Assembly (NCBI GenBank): GCA_947178565.1
Contig: CAMWYV010000042.1
Location: 1-7,672 of the forward strand
Source: an uncultured Porphyromonadaceae bacterium
GTDB taxonomy: Bacteria > Bacteroidota > Bacteroidia > Bacteroidales > Muribaculaceae
Length of the DNA stretch: 7,672 nucleotides
Direction: 5' to 3'
Positions 1-6,185 of the stretch are shown here, piece by piece. The notes beneath the pieces were generated by a model. That model was not told the DNA's origin. It searched no databases and saw nothing but the letters and a program-made list of their open reading frames with translations. Every line of letters starts with the position of its first letter. Within the stretch, counting starts at the first letter, position 1. The position numbers were made by a program, and so were the translations under genes.

Positions 1-2
1 TA

Positions 3-161
3 GACTACTATCGCAAGCGGCTACCGGAAGGCACCGGCACCGTACTCGGTGGCGGCTGTGGTCATCACCTCGCCTCGGTTTGTGACTTCGAGGTGAGTGT
101 AGACGAGCACCTTGTCAGCAAAGGATTAAACAGAATATTATTGTACAATGAAGATAAATAA
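3..161 (+). CDS. coaX: Type III pantothenate kinase, C-terminal fragment
   Basis: This is the last 52 codons of a gene whose 5' part lies outside the window; it ends at TAA 159-161. Type III pantothenate kinase phosphorylates pantothenate in the cytoplasm, the first step of coenzyme A synthesis. The fragment contains a glycine-rich stretch (VLGGGCGHHLA), where this family usually has a TGGDA-like motif. It ends in DEHLVSKGLNRILLYNEDK, which resembles the usual C-terminal end of Bacteroidetes CoaX (a D-x-x-LV-x-x-GLNRIL-x-YN pattern, recalled from the family). The following barrel gene starts inside it, giving a 14-base overlap, and the barrel-lptC-hemolysin order downstream supports the call. 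The nucleotide-binding N-terminal half cannot be checked here. Confidence 0.8.
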   Translation, partial: DYYRKRLPEGTGTVLGGGCGHHLASVCDFEVSVDEHLVSKGLNRILLYNEDK

Positions 162-1380
162 ACTTTTAGCGCTGATTGTGAGTGTGGCTGCTCTTGGAGT
201 ACACGCTCAGAATGCTGTAAGCCCCTATTCACGTTTTGGATACGGACTACTCCGCGACAACGCCACATCCGCCCAGCGTCAGATGGGAGGAGTGGGATAT
301 GCAATGCATAACGGTCGTCAGATCAATGTGACGAATCCCGCATCGTATTCTCATGTTGATTCGCTCACATTTATTTTTGACATGGGTCTTGATGTTTCGT
401 TCATTCACTCAAAGGACGGTAGCGGCAGTCTTAGTCAGAAAGGAGGCGGTCTCGACTATATCACGATGCAGTTTCCTCTGAGCAAACGCATCGGTGGAAG
501 TATAGGTCTGTTGCCGTATTCATCGGTAGGCTATTCTTTCGGCAGTGAAATCAAAAACGGTTCAAGTTCCTATCAGGGCAGCGGTGGTTTGAATCAGCTG
601 TACGTGGGTATCGCCGGAAATATTATCGACGGTCTTAGCGTGGGTATGAACTTCTCCTACCTTTTCGGCAATAATCTTAAAGATGTTTATGCAACTACCA
701 CCGGCGGCTCCACCTCCCTGTTTGAGCAGGAACTGGAGGTGCGCGACTGGCATGCGAATTTTGGTGTGCAGTATGCCTATAAGCTGAGCAATGACCGCAG
801 CCTAGGTGTAGGCGTTACATATAGTCCCGGTAAAGATCTTATGGGTCGTGCACGGGTGGTGAAATATGATGTGAGCACAAATGAAGATCCTGACACGGTT
901 CAGTCAATCCGCATGCAGCATAACTTTTCGCTTGCCGATAGTTGGGGCTTCGGTGTGAATTACACCAACGGCACGCGCTGGATGGCTGAAGCCGATATGA
1001 CATATCAGCCCTGGAGTAAAGCCAAGTTCGCCACTATGGCTGATTTTCCCGCGACGAGCTTTATCGATCGCTACCGTTTCGGAGTAGGTGGCTGGTATCG
1101 CCCCAAAGACCGTGGCGCATATTATGAGGTTATGACCTATCGCCTCGGTGCTTACTATACTCGCGACTATATTCAGGTTGCCGGCAACAGTGTGAGAGAG
1201 TATGGTGTGAGTTGCGGTTTCGGTTTTCCGACTCTATCTACCAAAACGATTATAAATCTCGGTGTCGAGTACCGTCACCGTCGGGCTAATCCCAATCCTC
1301 TGCTTACGGAGAACTATGTGTGCATCACCTTTGGCGTGAACTTCAACGACCTTTGGTTCTTCAAGCGTAAAATTGACTGA
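148..1380 (+). CDS. Outer-membrane beta-barrel protein, FadL/PorV-like, conserved next to coaX and lptC
   Basis: The protein has 410 residues. Residues 1-20 form a signal peptide with a short basic start (MKINK), a hydrophobic core (LLALIVSVAALG) and a likely signal peptidase I site VHA|Q. The mature protein opens with SPYSRFGYG (25-33), followed by a G-rich stretch and an NPASYS motif (63-68) that recalls the NPA motif near the N-terminus of FadL/OmpP1-type barrels. The rest alternates short polar and aromatic segments with glycines, as transmembrane beta-strands do. It ends in a strand-like stretch with aromatics (VCITFGVNF...LWFFKRKID). I infer an outer-membrane barrel; its substrate is unknown. 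It overlaps coaX by 14 bases and ends 2 bases before lptC, so translational coupling is likely. A role in lipid or LPS handling is suggested only by its neighbours. The start is supported by the signal peptide. Confidence 0.75.
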   Translation: MKINKLLALIVSVAALGVHAQNAVSPYSRFGYGLLRDNATSAQRQMGGVGYAMHNGRQINVTNPASYSHVDSLTFIFDMGLDVSFIHSKDGSGSLSQKGGGLDYITMQFPLSKRIGGSIGLLPYSSVGYSFGSEIKNGSSSYQGSGGLNQLYVGIAGNIIDGLSVGMNFSYLFGNNLKDVYATTTGGSTSLFEQELEVRDWHANFGVQYAYKLSNDRSLGVGVTYSPGKDLMGRARVVKYDVSTNEDPDTVQSIRMQHNFSLADSWGFGVNYTNGTRWMAEADMTYQPWSKAKFATMADFPATSFIDRYRFGVGGWYRPKDRGAYYEVMTYRLGAYYTRDYIQVAGNSVREYGVSCGFGFPTLSTKTIINLGVEYRHRRANPNPLLTENYVCITFGVNFNDLWFFKRKID

Positions 1381-1382
1381 CG

Positions 1383-2147
1383 ATGACCGGAATTGCCGGA
1401 GCGATATCCGGATTGCGGGCGCTGCCATGCGCGGCAGTAATGCTGCTGATACTTTGCGGCAATCTCAGTTCCTGTTCGGGAGAAGACAAGAAGGTTTATG
1501 CCGATGATGTAGATCCTGAAATCACCCCGACCATGACCACCACCGATGTGAGTACTCTCATTTCCGATTCAGGCATAGTGCGCTACAGAGTGGTTGCCCC
1601 TGTGTGGTATGTCTATGACGAGGCGGCTGAGCCGAAATGGACATTTCCCCAAAGTCTTCATCTGGAGAGCTATGACGATCTATTCAATAAAGAGGCTACG
1701 ATAGACTGCGATTCCGCGACCTATCTTACCAACAAGCAGCTTTGGCGGCTTGACGGTCATGTGATAGTGGTGAATATGGCAGGGGAGAAATTTCTCACCA
1801 GTCAGCTTTTCTGGAATCAGAAGCAGCAGACGGTCTATTCCGATTCGTTCATTCAGATAATACGCGCCGACAGGGTGATGGAAGGATATGGATTTGTGTC
1901 AGACGAGCAGATGACCGACTTTGCCGTGCGTAATGTCAGCGCGATTCTTCCGGCGGAGATGATGACCGGCGAACAGAAACAAGCGGCATCCGGTTCCCGT
2001 GATTCGGTAACAACCGAGCCGGCTCCTCGCCAGGACTCTGTGAAGAGAGTACCACGTCCGCGTCCCGATTTTCCGGCATCATCTCCACATAAACTCTCGC
2101 CGGAGCAACGTCCCAAACAGATGGAGCGCCGTGTCCAACCCCAATAA
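1383..2147 (+). CDS. lptC: LPS export protein LptC, lipoprotein form with a basic proline-rich tail
   Basis: The protein has 254 residues. LptC is the periplasmic bridge that takes lipopolysaccharide from the LptBFG transporter and passes it to LptA. Residues 13-30 are hydrophobic and end in the lipobox LSSC, with Cys31 the likely lipidated residue, so this is probably an inner-membrane-anchored lipoprotein, as in many Bacteroidetes. Residues about 52-190 fit the LptC/OstA-like beta-jellyroll: RYRVVAPVWYVYD, then WTFPQSLHLE, DSATYLTNKQLWRLDGHV, and a closing TVYSD...GYGFVSDEQMTDF. Residues about 195-254 are a hydrophilic tail rich in Pro, Arg, Gln and Ser. Bacteroidetes LptC proteins are often nearer 190-200 residues, so the tail looks like an added segment. 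The gene starts 2 bases after the barrel gene and ends 12 bases before the next, as in an operon. Confidence 0.85.
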   Translation: MTGIAGAISGLRALPCAAVMLLILCGNLSSCSGEDKKVYADDVDPEITPTMTTTDVSTLISDSGIVRYRVVAPVWYVYDEAAEPKWTFPQSLHLESYDDLFNKEATIDCDSATYLTNKQLWRLDGHVIVVNMAGEKFLTSQLFWNQKQQTVYSDSFIQIIRADRVMEGYGFVSDEQMTDFAVRNVSAILPAEMMTGEQKQAASGSRDSVTTEPAPRQDSVKRVPRPRPDFPASSPHKLSPEQRPKQMERRVQPQ

Positions 2148-2159
2148 ATCAATATCGAT

Positions 2160-3443
2160 ATGTCACTGACAGCCTGGATAATACTTGCAGTCGTTTCCCT
2201 CATATTCTCGGCGCTTTTCTCGGGCACCGAGATCGCTTATGTTACCGCCGACAGAGTGAGGGTGGAACTTGATGTGAACAAAGGCGGAGCGATGAGTAAA
2301 ATTATAGCCCGTTTTTATAAGGATACAGAATTCTTTATCTCCACAATTCTTGTGGGAAACAACATCATGCTGGTTGTTTACGGTATGGGTGCTGCGGCTC
2401 TGCTGGAACCGCGGCTTGAGGAGCTTCATCTCAATAAGGCTGTGGTGCTTATCCTTTCAACCCTCATTTCCACCGGTGTGATTCTTATAATCGGAGAATT
2501 TCTGCCTAAGTCGATATTCCGCATCAACCCCAACAAATCGCTTCGCCTTTTCGCCCTGCCGGTATATCTTTTCTTCATCATACTCTATCCGGTATCGCTT
2601 TTCACAACCTGGCTATCCAAAGTGCTTATGCGTCTCTGCGGAATCAAAAGTGGCAATCAGCGGCTTGGAATGCTGTCCGTAGGAGAACTCAACAGCTATC
2701 TTGACCGTACTATCGATGATGTGAATCCGGAGAAAACACCGGTTGAAAACGAGGTGAAGATTTTTCACAACGCGCTTGATTTCTCAAGCACCCATATACG
2801 CGACTGTATGCTTCCGCGCAACGAGATTGTTGCAGTAAACATAGATATCACTGACAGAGATGAACTCAGCAAACTCTTCACCTCTTCGGGGCGAAGCAAA
2901 ATAGTGGTGTATCGTGAGGATATAGATGATGTGCTCGGATATATCCATGTGAGTGAGCTATTTGATCCAGAAATTGATTGGAAAGAGCATCTGAAGCCGG
3001 TGATTTTCGCGCCGGAAACTCTTCTCGCCAACAAGCTGATGCGACGTCTCCTTAGCGAAAAGCGTAGTTTGGCGATTGTTGTGGATGAGTTTGGGGGTAC
3101 TGCCGGTCTGGTTACTCTCGAAGATCTTGTGGAAGAGATTTTCGGTGACATCCAGGATGAACATGATACATCCCGTCAAATGGTTAAAGAAATTGAGCCG
3201 GGAGTTTATGAATGCTCTGGTAGAATAGAAATAGAGAATCTTCGCGAAAACTATCACATAGATATTCCGGAAGACGATGAATATCAGACTCTCGCCGGAT
3301 ATATACTTCACAATGCCGGAGAAATTCCCGCAGAAGGGCAGTGCCTGCAGATTGAGGATAAAACCTTTACCATAGTGAAAGGAAGTGCTACCCGTCTGGA
3401 AATCATCCGTATCGCCTCCGCTCCGGAACCGAAAGAAAAATAA
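2160..3443 (+). CDS. CNNM/CBS/CorC-domain membrane protein (hemolysin family, UPF0053)
   Basis: The protein has 427 residues, a usual length for the family. Residues 1-160 form a CNNM (DUF21) membrane domain with hydrophobic segments near 5-20, 60-80, 93-112 and 130-150. It carries the conserved SGTEIAY (21-27), GNN (66-68) and GEFLPK (112-117). Residues about 208-330 are a CBS pair: MLPRNEIVAVN opens the first repeat, and VVDEFGGTAG followed by LEDLVEEIFGDI closes the second. Residues about 340-420 are the CorC/HlyC C-terminal domain (YECSGRIEIENL, YQTLAGYIL, FTIVKGSATRLEIIRI). Relatives act in Mg2+/Co2+ homeostasis; the 'hemolysin' name is historical and does not imply toxicity. The ATG lies 12 bases after lptC. 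In related genomes I recall a SurA-like peptidyl-prolyl isomerase next; here a gap and metK follow instead. Confidence 0.92.
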   Translation: MSLTAWIILAVVSLIFSALFSGTEIAYVTADRVRVELDVNKGGAMSKIIARFYKDTEFFISTILVGNNIMLVVYGMGAAALLEPRLEELHLNKAVVLILSTLISTGVILIIGEFLPKSIFRINPNKSLRLFALPVYLFFIILYPVSLFTTWLSKVLMRLCGIKSGNQRLGMLSVGELNSYLDRTIDDVNPEKTPVENEVKIFHNALDFSSTHIRDCMLPRNEIVAVNIDITDRDELSKLFTSSGRSKIVVYREDIDDVLGYIHVSELFDPEIDWKEHLKPVIFAPETLLANKLMRRLLSEKRSLAIVVDEFGGTAGLVTLEDLVEEIFGDIQDEHDTSRQMVKEIEPGVYECSGRIEIENLRENYHIDIPEDDEYQTLAGYILHNAGEIPAEGQCLQIEDKTFTIVKGSATRLEIIRIASAPEPKEK

Positions 3444-3469
3444 TCGTTCATGGAGCATATGATGATTTA

Positions 3470-3553
3470 ATGAAAACCTACAATATTCCCGAGTTTGTAA
3501 CCGGTCCGATTGCCGATACCGAAGAATTTGTATCTGCCGTTAAAAAGCAGTGA
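3470..3553 (+). CDS. Small 27-residue ORF or gene remnant, function unknown
   Basis: An ATG-to-TGA frame of 27 codons (MKTYNIPEF... VSAVKKQ) starts 26 bases after the hemolysin-family gene. I do not recognise it. The frame stays open upstream of the ATG through the hemolysin stop (readable as ...KIIVHGAYDDL before the ATG) and back to a stop at 3359-3361. The composition looks protein-like, with acidic and aliphatic residues and no low complexity. It could be a genuine small protein, the C-terminal scrap of a gene lost between the hemolysin gene and metK, or chance. There is no clear ribosome-binding site, which is normal in Bacteroidetes and so not informative. It ends just before the metK promoter. 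Confidence 0.3.
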   Translation: MKTYNIPEFVTGPIADTEEFVSAVKKQ

Positions 3554-3560
3554 GGTCAAT

Positions 3561-3583
3561 AGTCTGATTATATTTGTCAGATT
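3561..3583. repeat. Imperfect inverted repeat around the metK -33 element
   Basis: AGTCTGA (3561-3567) and TCAGATT (3577-3583) pair over 7 positions, including one G-T, with 9 bases between them that contain the TTTG of the metK promoter. It is not followed by a T-run, so it does not look like an intrinsic terminator for the upstream operon. It could be an operator for a dimeric regulator acting on metK, or chance. Confidence 0.35.
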
Positions 3584-3603
3584 AAATAAAAAGTGTAACT
3601 TTG
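3573..3603 (+). promoter_or_regulatory. Bacteroidetes-type promoter of metK
   Basis: TTTG (3573-3576) is followed after 19 bases by TAACTTTG (3596-3603), which matches the Bacteroidetes sigma-ABfr consensus (-33 TTTG and -7 TAnnTTTG, about 19-21 bases apart). Transcription would start near 3608-3612, giving a metK leader of about 200 bases. That length leaves room for the riboswitch and terminator found downstream. Confidence 0.75.
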
Positions 3604-3642
3604 CAGCCGAAAACGCAACCGGAGAGAAACCCGGCGGACGTT

Positions 3643-3697
3643 GAGTGGATAAATTTGGCTGCTTGCAACCACTTGAAAAAATGCTAAAACCGCATAT
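3643..3697 (+). ncRNA. SAM-II/SAM-V-type riboswitch aptamer in the metK leader
   Basis: A compact H-type pseudoknot can be drawn. P1 pairs AGTGG (3644-3648) with CCACT (3669-3673). Inside the P1 loop lies GGCTGCTTGCAA. GCA (3665-3667) can pair with TGC (3682-3684), and GG (3657-3658) with CC (3690-3691). The line-up of a GTGG stem, a T-rich loop, CTTGCAACCAC, an A-rich linker and then GCTAAAA matches the SAM-II pattern, and equally the related SAM-V core, as I remember them. Its place directly before SAM synthetase agrees with a SAM-sensing role. Assignment to SAM-II rather than SAM-V is open. A covariance-model search would settle membership. Confidence 0.78.
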
Positions 3698-3735
3698 TCC
3701 GAAGTTCTCGGATTACAGGCATAAGCAGAGTGATT

Positions 3736-3782
3736 TCGCATCCGGTCAGGGCTTTATCCCGACTCCCGGAGGCGATTTTTTT
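3736..3782 (+). terminator. Intrinsic terminator in the metK leader (riboswitch expression platform)
   Basis: The stem has three parts. TCGC (3736-3739) pairs with GCGA (3772-3775). TCCGG (3741-3745) pairs with CCGGA (3766-3770), with a single A-G mismatch between these two helices. GGG (3749-3751) pairs with CCC (3758-3760) around a CTTTAT loop. A run of seven T (3776-3782) follows the stem immediately. This is the standard layout of a Rho-independent terminator. It lies 41 bases after the aptamer and ends 26 bases before the metK ATG, so it should stop transcription before the gene. Coupled to the aptamer, it would act as a SAM-controlled off switch. Confidence 0.78.
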
Positions 3783-3808
3783 ATGTCAAAAAATTAAACG
3801 AAAGCGAT

Positions 3809-5104
3809 ATGAAGGAAAATTCAAGAAATTATCTATTTACTTCCGAGAGTGTGTCGGAAGGACATCCCGATAAGGTTTCCGACCAGATTTCGGATGCAGT
3901 GCTTGATGAATTTCTCGCTCAGGATCCGAGCAGTAAGGTAGCCTGTGAAACATTGGTGACAACCGGTCAGGTTGTTGTTGCAGGCGAGGTGAAGAGCGAG
4001 GCATATGTGGATCTGATGAGTACCGTGCGCCGCGTGATTGACCGCATAGGCTACAACCGGAGTGAATTGAAGTTTGACGCTCAGGCGTGTGGAGTGCTTT
4101 CGGCTCTGCATGAGCAGAGCGCGGATATCAACCGCGGAGTTGAGCGCGCGAATGCCGATGAGCAAGGTGCTGGTGACCAGGGTATGATGTTTGGCTACGC
4201 CTGTGACGAAACCTCCAATTATATGCCTCTCGCTCTTGATCTAAGCCATCTTCTGCTGCGCGAACTTGCGTCAATACGCCGCGAGGGTAATGAGATGACT
4301 TATCTCAGACCTGATGCCAAGAGTCAGGTTACCATCGAATATACTCCGGATCATGAGCCGGTGAGAGTGCATACTGTCGTGATTTCCACTCAGCATGACG
4401 AGTTCGTAGAACCTGTTGGCGTAATGACTCAGGAGGAGGCTGATGAACGTATGCTTGCTGTTATTAAAAAGGATGTGAAGGAGATACTTTTGCCGCGTGT
4501 TATCGCCCAACTGCCGGAGAAGGTGCGTGATATGTTTGACGCAGATATGGTACTCCATGTCAATCCTACCGGCAAATTTGTTATAGGCGGTCCTCACGGC
4601 GATACCGGATTGACCGGAAGAAAAATAGTTGTTGATACCTACGGCGGCAGAGGTGCTCATGGCGGCGGTGCGTTTTCCGGCAAAGATCCGAGCAAGGTGG
4701 ACCGCTCGGCAGCATATGCGGCTCGGCACATCGCTAAAAATCTTGTGGCAGCGGGTGTTGCGCGCGAAGCTCTCGTACAGGTAGCATACGCTATCGGTGT
4801 TGCAGAGCCGGTGAGCCTTTATGTCAATACGCGAGGTACCGCTAAAGTGGGTCTTACTGACGGTGAGATTTCTGAGAAAGTGAAAAAGCTATTTGATATG
4901 CGTCCTAGCGCGATTGAAAAGCGGCTGAAACTTCGCGCTCCAATTTATGAGGAGACAGCCGCTTACGGTCACATGGGTCGTGTGCCTGAAATAAAGACAA
5001 AGGAATTTGGTCCCGTGAATGCACGTATCAAACGCGAGGTGGAGCTGTTTACCTGGGAGAAACTCGACATGGTGGATAAGGTAAAAGAAGAATTTGGTCT
5101 CTGA
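3809..5104 (+). CDS. metK: S-adenosylmethionine synthase (methionine adenosyltransferase)
   Basis: The protein has 431 residues. MetK makes S-adenosylmethionine from methionine and ATP in the cytoplasm, releasing phosphate and pyrophosphate, and normally works as a tetramer. The N-terminus has [14 protein letters not shown] (9-22), with the GHPDK loop that holds catalytic His19 and Asp21. The two family signatures are present: [11 protein letters not shown] (120-130) and GGGAFSGKD (285-293), the second a glycine-rich phosphate-binding loop. [20 protein letters not shown] (261-280) and the [11 protein letters not shown] stretch after it supply further ligand-contacting residues. No key motif is missing. 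At 431 residues it is longer than the E. coli enzyme (about 384) and similar to other Bacteroidetes forms. The ATG places the GHPDK motif at the usual distance from the N-terminus. Expression is probably controlled by the upstream SAM riboswitch and terminator. Confidence 0.97.
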   Translation: MKENSRNYLFTSESVSEGHPDKVSDQISDAVLDEFLAQDPSSKVACETLVTTGQVVVAGEVKSEAYVDLMSTVRRVIDRIGYNRSELKFDAQACGVLSALHEQSADINRGVERANADEQGAGDQGMMFGYACDETSNYMPLALDLSHLLLRELASIRREGNEMTYLRPDAKSQVTIEYTPDHEPVRVHTVVISTQHDEFVEPVGVMTQEEADERMLAVIKKDVKEILLPRVIAQLPEKVRDMFDADMVLHVNPTGKFVIGGPHGDTGLTGRKIVVDTYGGRGAHGGGAFSGKDPSKVDRSAAYAARHIAKNLVAAGVAREALVQVAYAIGVAEPVSLYVNTRGTAKVGLTDGEISEKVKKLFDMRPSAIEKRLKLRAPIYEETAAYGHMGRVPEIKTKEFGPVNARIKREVELFTWEKLDMVDKVKEEFGL

Positions 5105-5127
5105 ACCGTCCGAATTTTATAAATTTG
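5093..5127 (+). promoter_or_regulatory. Possible weak promoter for asd
   Basis: TAAATTTG (5120-5127) fits TAnnTTTG exactly and lies 32 bases before the asd ATG at 5160. The nearest upstream TTTG (5093-5096, inside the end of metK) is 23 bases away, longer than the usual 19-21, so the match is partial. If real, it would let asd and the antiporter be transcribed when the metK leader is terminated. Confidence 0.4.
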
Positions 5128-5159
5128 CAGAAAAAATTTCATTACATACTGAAACTATC

Positions 5160-6173
5160 ATGAACGTAGCAATTGTAGGTGCAAGCGGAGCAGTGGGACA
5201 GGAGTTTCTCCGCGTGCTTGACGAGCAGAATTTTCCTATTGACGAACTGATTCTTTTCGGCTCAAGTCGCAGCGCGGGCCGTAAATATACTTTCCGTGGC
5301 AAAGAATACATTGTCAAGGAATTATGTCACAATGATGATTTCAAAGGTGTAGATGTGGCCTTTGTAAGTGCCGGTGGAAGCATTTCGATTGAGTTTGCGG
5401 ACACCATCACCAAGCACGGTACTCTGATGATAGATAACTCCAGCGCTTTTCGTATGGACAAGGATGTGCCTCTGGTGGTGCCGGAGGTGAACGGCGATGA
5501 TGCGTTCAATGCTCCGCGGGGTATTATAGCAAATCCTAACTGCACGACCATTCAGATGGTTGTGGCTCTGAAGCCTATAAATGATTTAAGCAAAATCCGC
5601 AAAGTGCATGTTGCTACCTATCAGGCGGCTAGCGGTGCCGGAGCGGCGGCAATGGATGAACTTGTGGAGCAGTATGCACAGCTCGGCAGAGGAGAGGAGG
5701 CAACTGTGAATAAGTTTGCCTATCAGCTGGCTTACAATCTTATTCCTCATGTGGATGTGTTTACCGACAACGGTTATACCAAGGAGGAAATGAAGATGTT
5801 CAATGAGACCAAGAAAATCATGCACGAGCCGGATCTGGATGTGAGCGCGATGTGTGTGCGTGTGCCGGTGATGCGCGCTCATTCCGAGGCGATATGGATT
5901 GAGACCGAGCGCCCGATAAGCGTTGATGAGGCTCGTGATGCTTTAGCTGCAGGTGAGGGTATAGTGGTTGTTGATGCTCCCGCCGAAAAGAAATATCCTA
6001 TGCCACTGTTTGTTGCCGGTAAAGACCCGGTGTATGTAGGCAGAATACGTAAGGATCTCTGCAATGAGTGCGGACTCTCTTTCTGGGTAGTCGGTGACCA
6101 GATAAAGAAAGGCGCGGCTCTTAACGCTGTGCAGATAGCACAATATATGCTGGCTCACGGTTGGAAAAAGTGA
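5160..6173 (+). CDS. asd: Aspartate-semialdehyde dehydrogenase
   Basis: The protein has 337 residues. It reduces aspartyl-4-phosphate to aspartate 4-semialdehyde with NADPH, the branch point to lysine, diaminopimelate, threonine and methionine. I chose the ATG at 5160 because the NADP-binding motif [10 protein letters not shown] then falls at residues 7-16, as in the family; an in-frame ATG at 5094 would add 22 untypical residues and overlap metK. Other marks are [11 protein letters not shown] (70-80), DNSSAFR (92-98), the catalytic NPNCTT with Cys128, YQAASGAG (154-161), and [10 protein letters not shown] (234-243) with the catalytic His241. All expected catalytic residues are present. The gene starts 55 bases after metK. 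Both enzymes serve the aspartate-methionine-SAM route, so co-expression is plausible. No terminator separates them. Confidence 0.95.
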   Translation: MNVAIVGASGAVGQEFLRVLDEQNFPIDELILFGSSRSAGRKYTFRGKEYIVKELCHNDDFKGVDVAFVSAGGSISIEFADTITKHGTLMIDNSSAFRMDKDVPLVVPEVNGDDAFNAPRGIIANPNCTTIQMVVALKPINDLSKIRKVHVATYQAASGAGAAAMDELVEQYAQLGRGEEATVNKFAYQLAYNLIPHVDVFTDNGYTKEEMKMFNETKKIMHEPDLDVSAMCVRVPVMRAHSEAIWIETERPISVDEARDALAAGEGIVVVDAPAEKKYPMPLFVAGKDPVYVGRIRKDLCNECGLSFWVVGDQIKKGAALNAVQIAQYMLAHGWKK

Positions 6174-6185
6174 ATTGACTAAACC

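Noticed and set aside
2958..3458. 166-codon open frame on the minus strand
   Set aside because: It lies entirely opposite the well-supported CBS/CorC part of the hemolysin-family gene and its translation shows no recognisable domain; it is a shadow frame.
3450..3470. Six-codon ORF (MEHMMI) just after the hemolysin-family gene
   Set aside because: Three of its six residues are Met, which recalls a methionine leader peptide, but it lies more than 100 bases upstream of the predicted metK promoter and so would not be on that transcript.
3643..3697. preQ1-I riboswitch as an alternative for the metK leader pseudoknot
   Set aside because: A small stem followed by an A-rich tail is shared, but the CTTGCAACCAC and GCTAAAA elements and the metK context fit the SAM-II/SAM-V pattern better; there is no queuosine gene nearby.
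3783..3797. Four-codon ATG ORF just after the T7 tract, as a possible leader peptide
   Set aside because: It is very short with no methionine-rich or regulatory codons and is easily explained by chance in an A/T-rich leader.
4271..4729. 152-codon open frame on the minus strand inside metK
   Set aside because: It is opposite conserved metK catalytic motifs, with Cys/His/Ser-rich composition typical of antisense frames and no promoter.
5094..5159. Upstream in-frame ATG that would extend Asd by 22 residues and overlap metK
   Set aside because: The NADP-binding motif of this family sits within the first 20 residues, which the ATG at 5160 gives. The added residues show no family match and span a promoter-like AT-rich gap.
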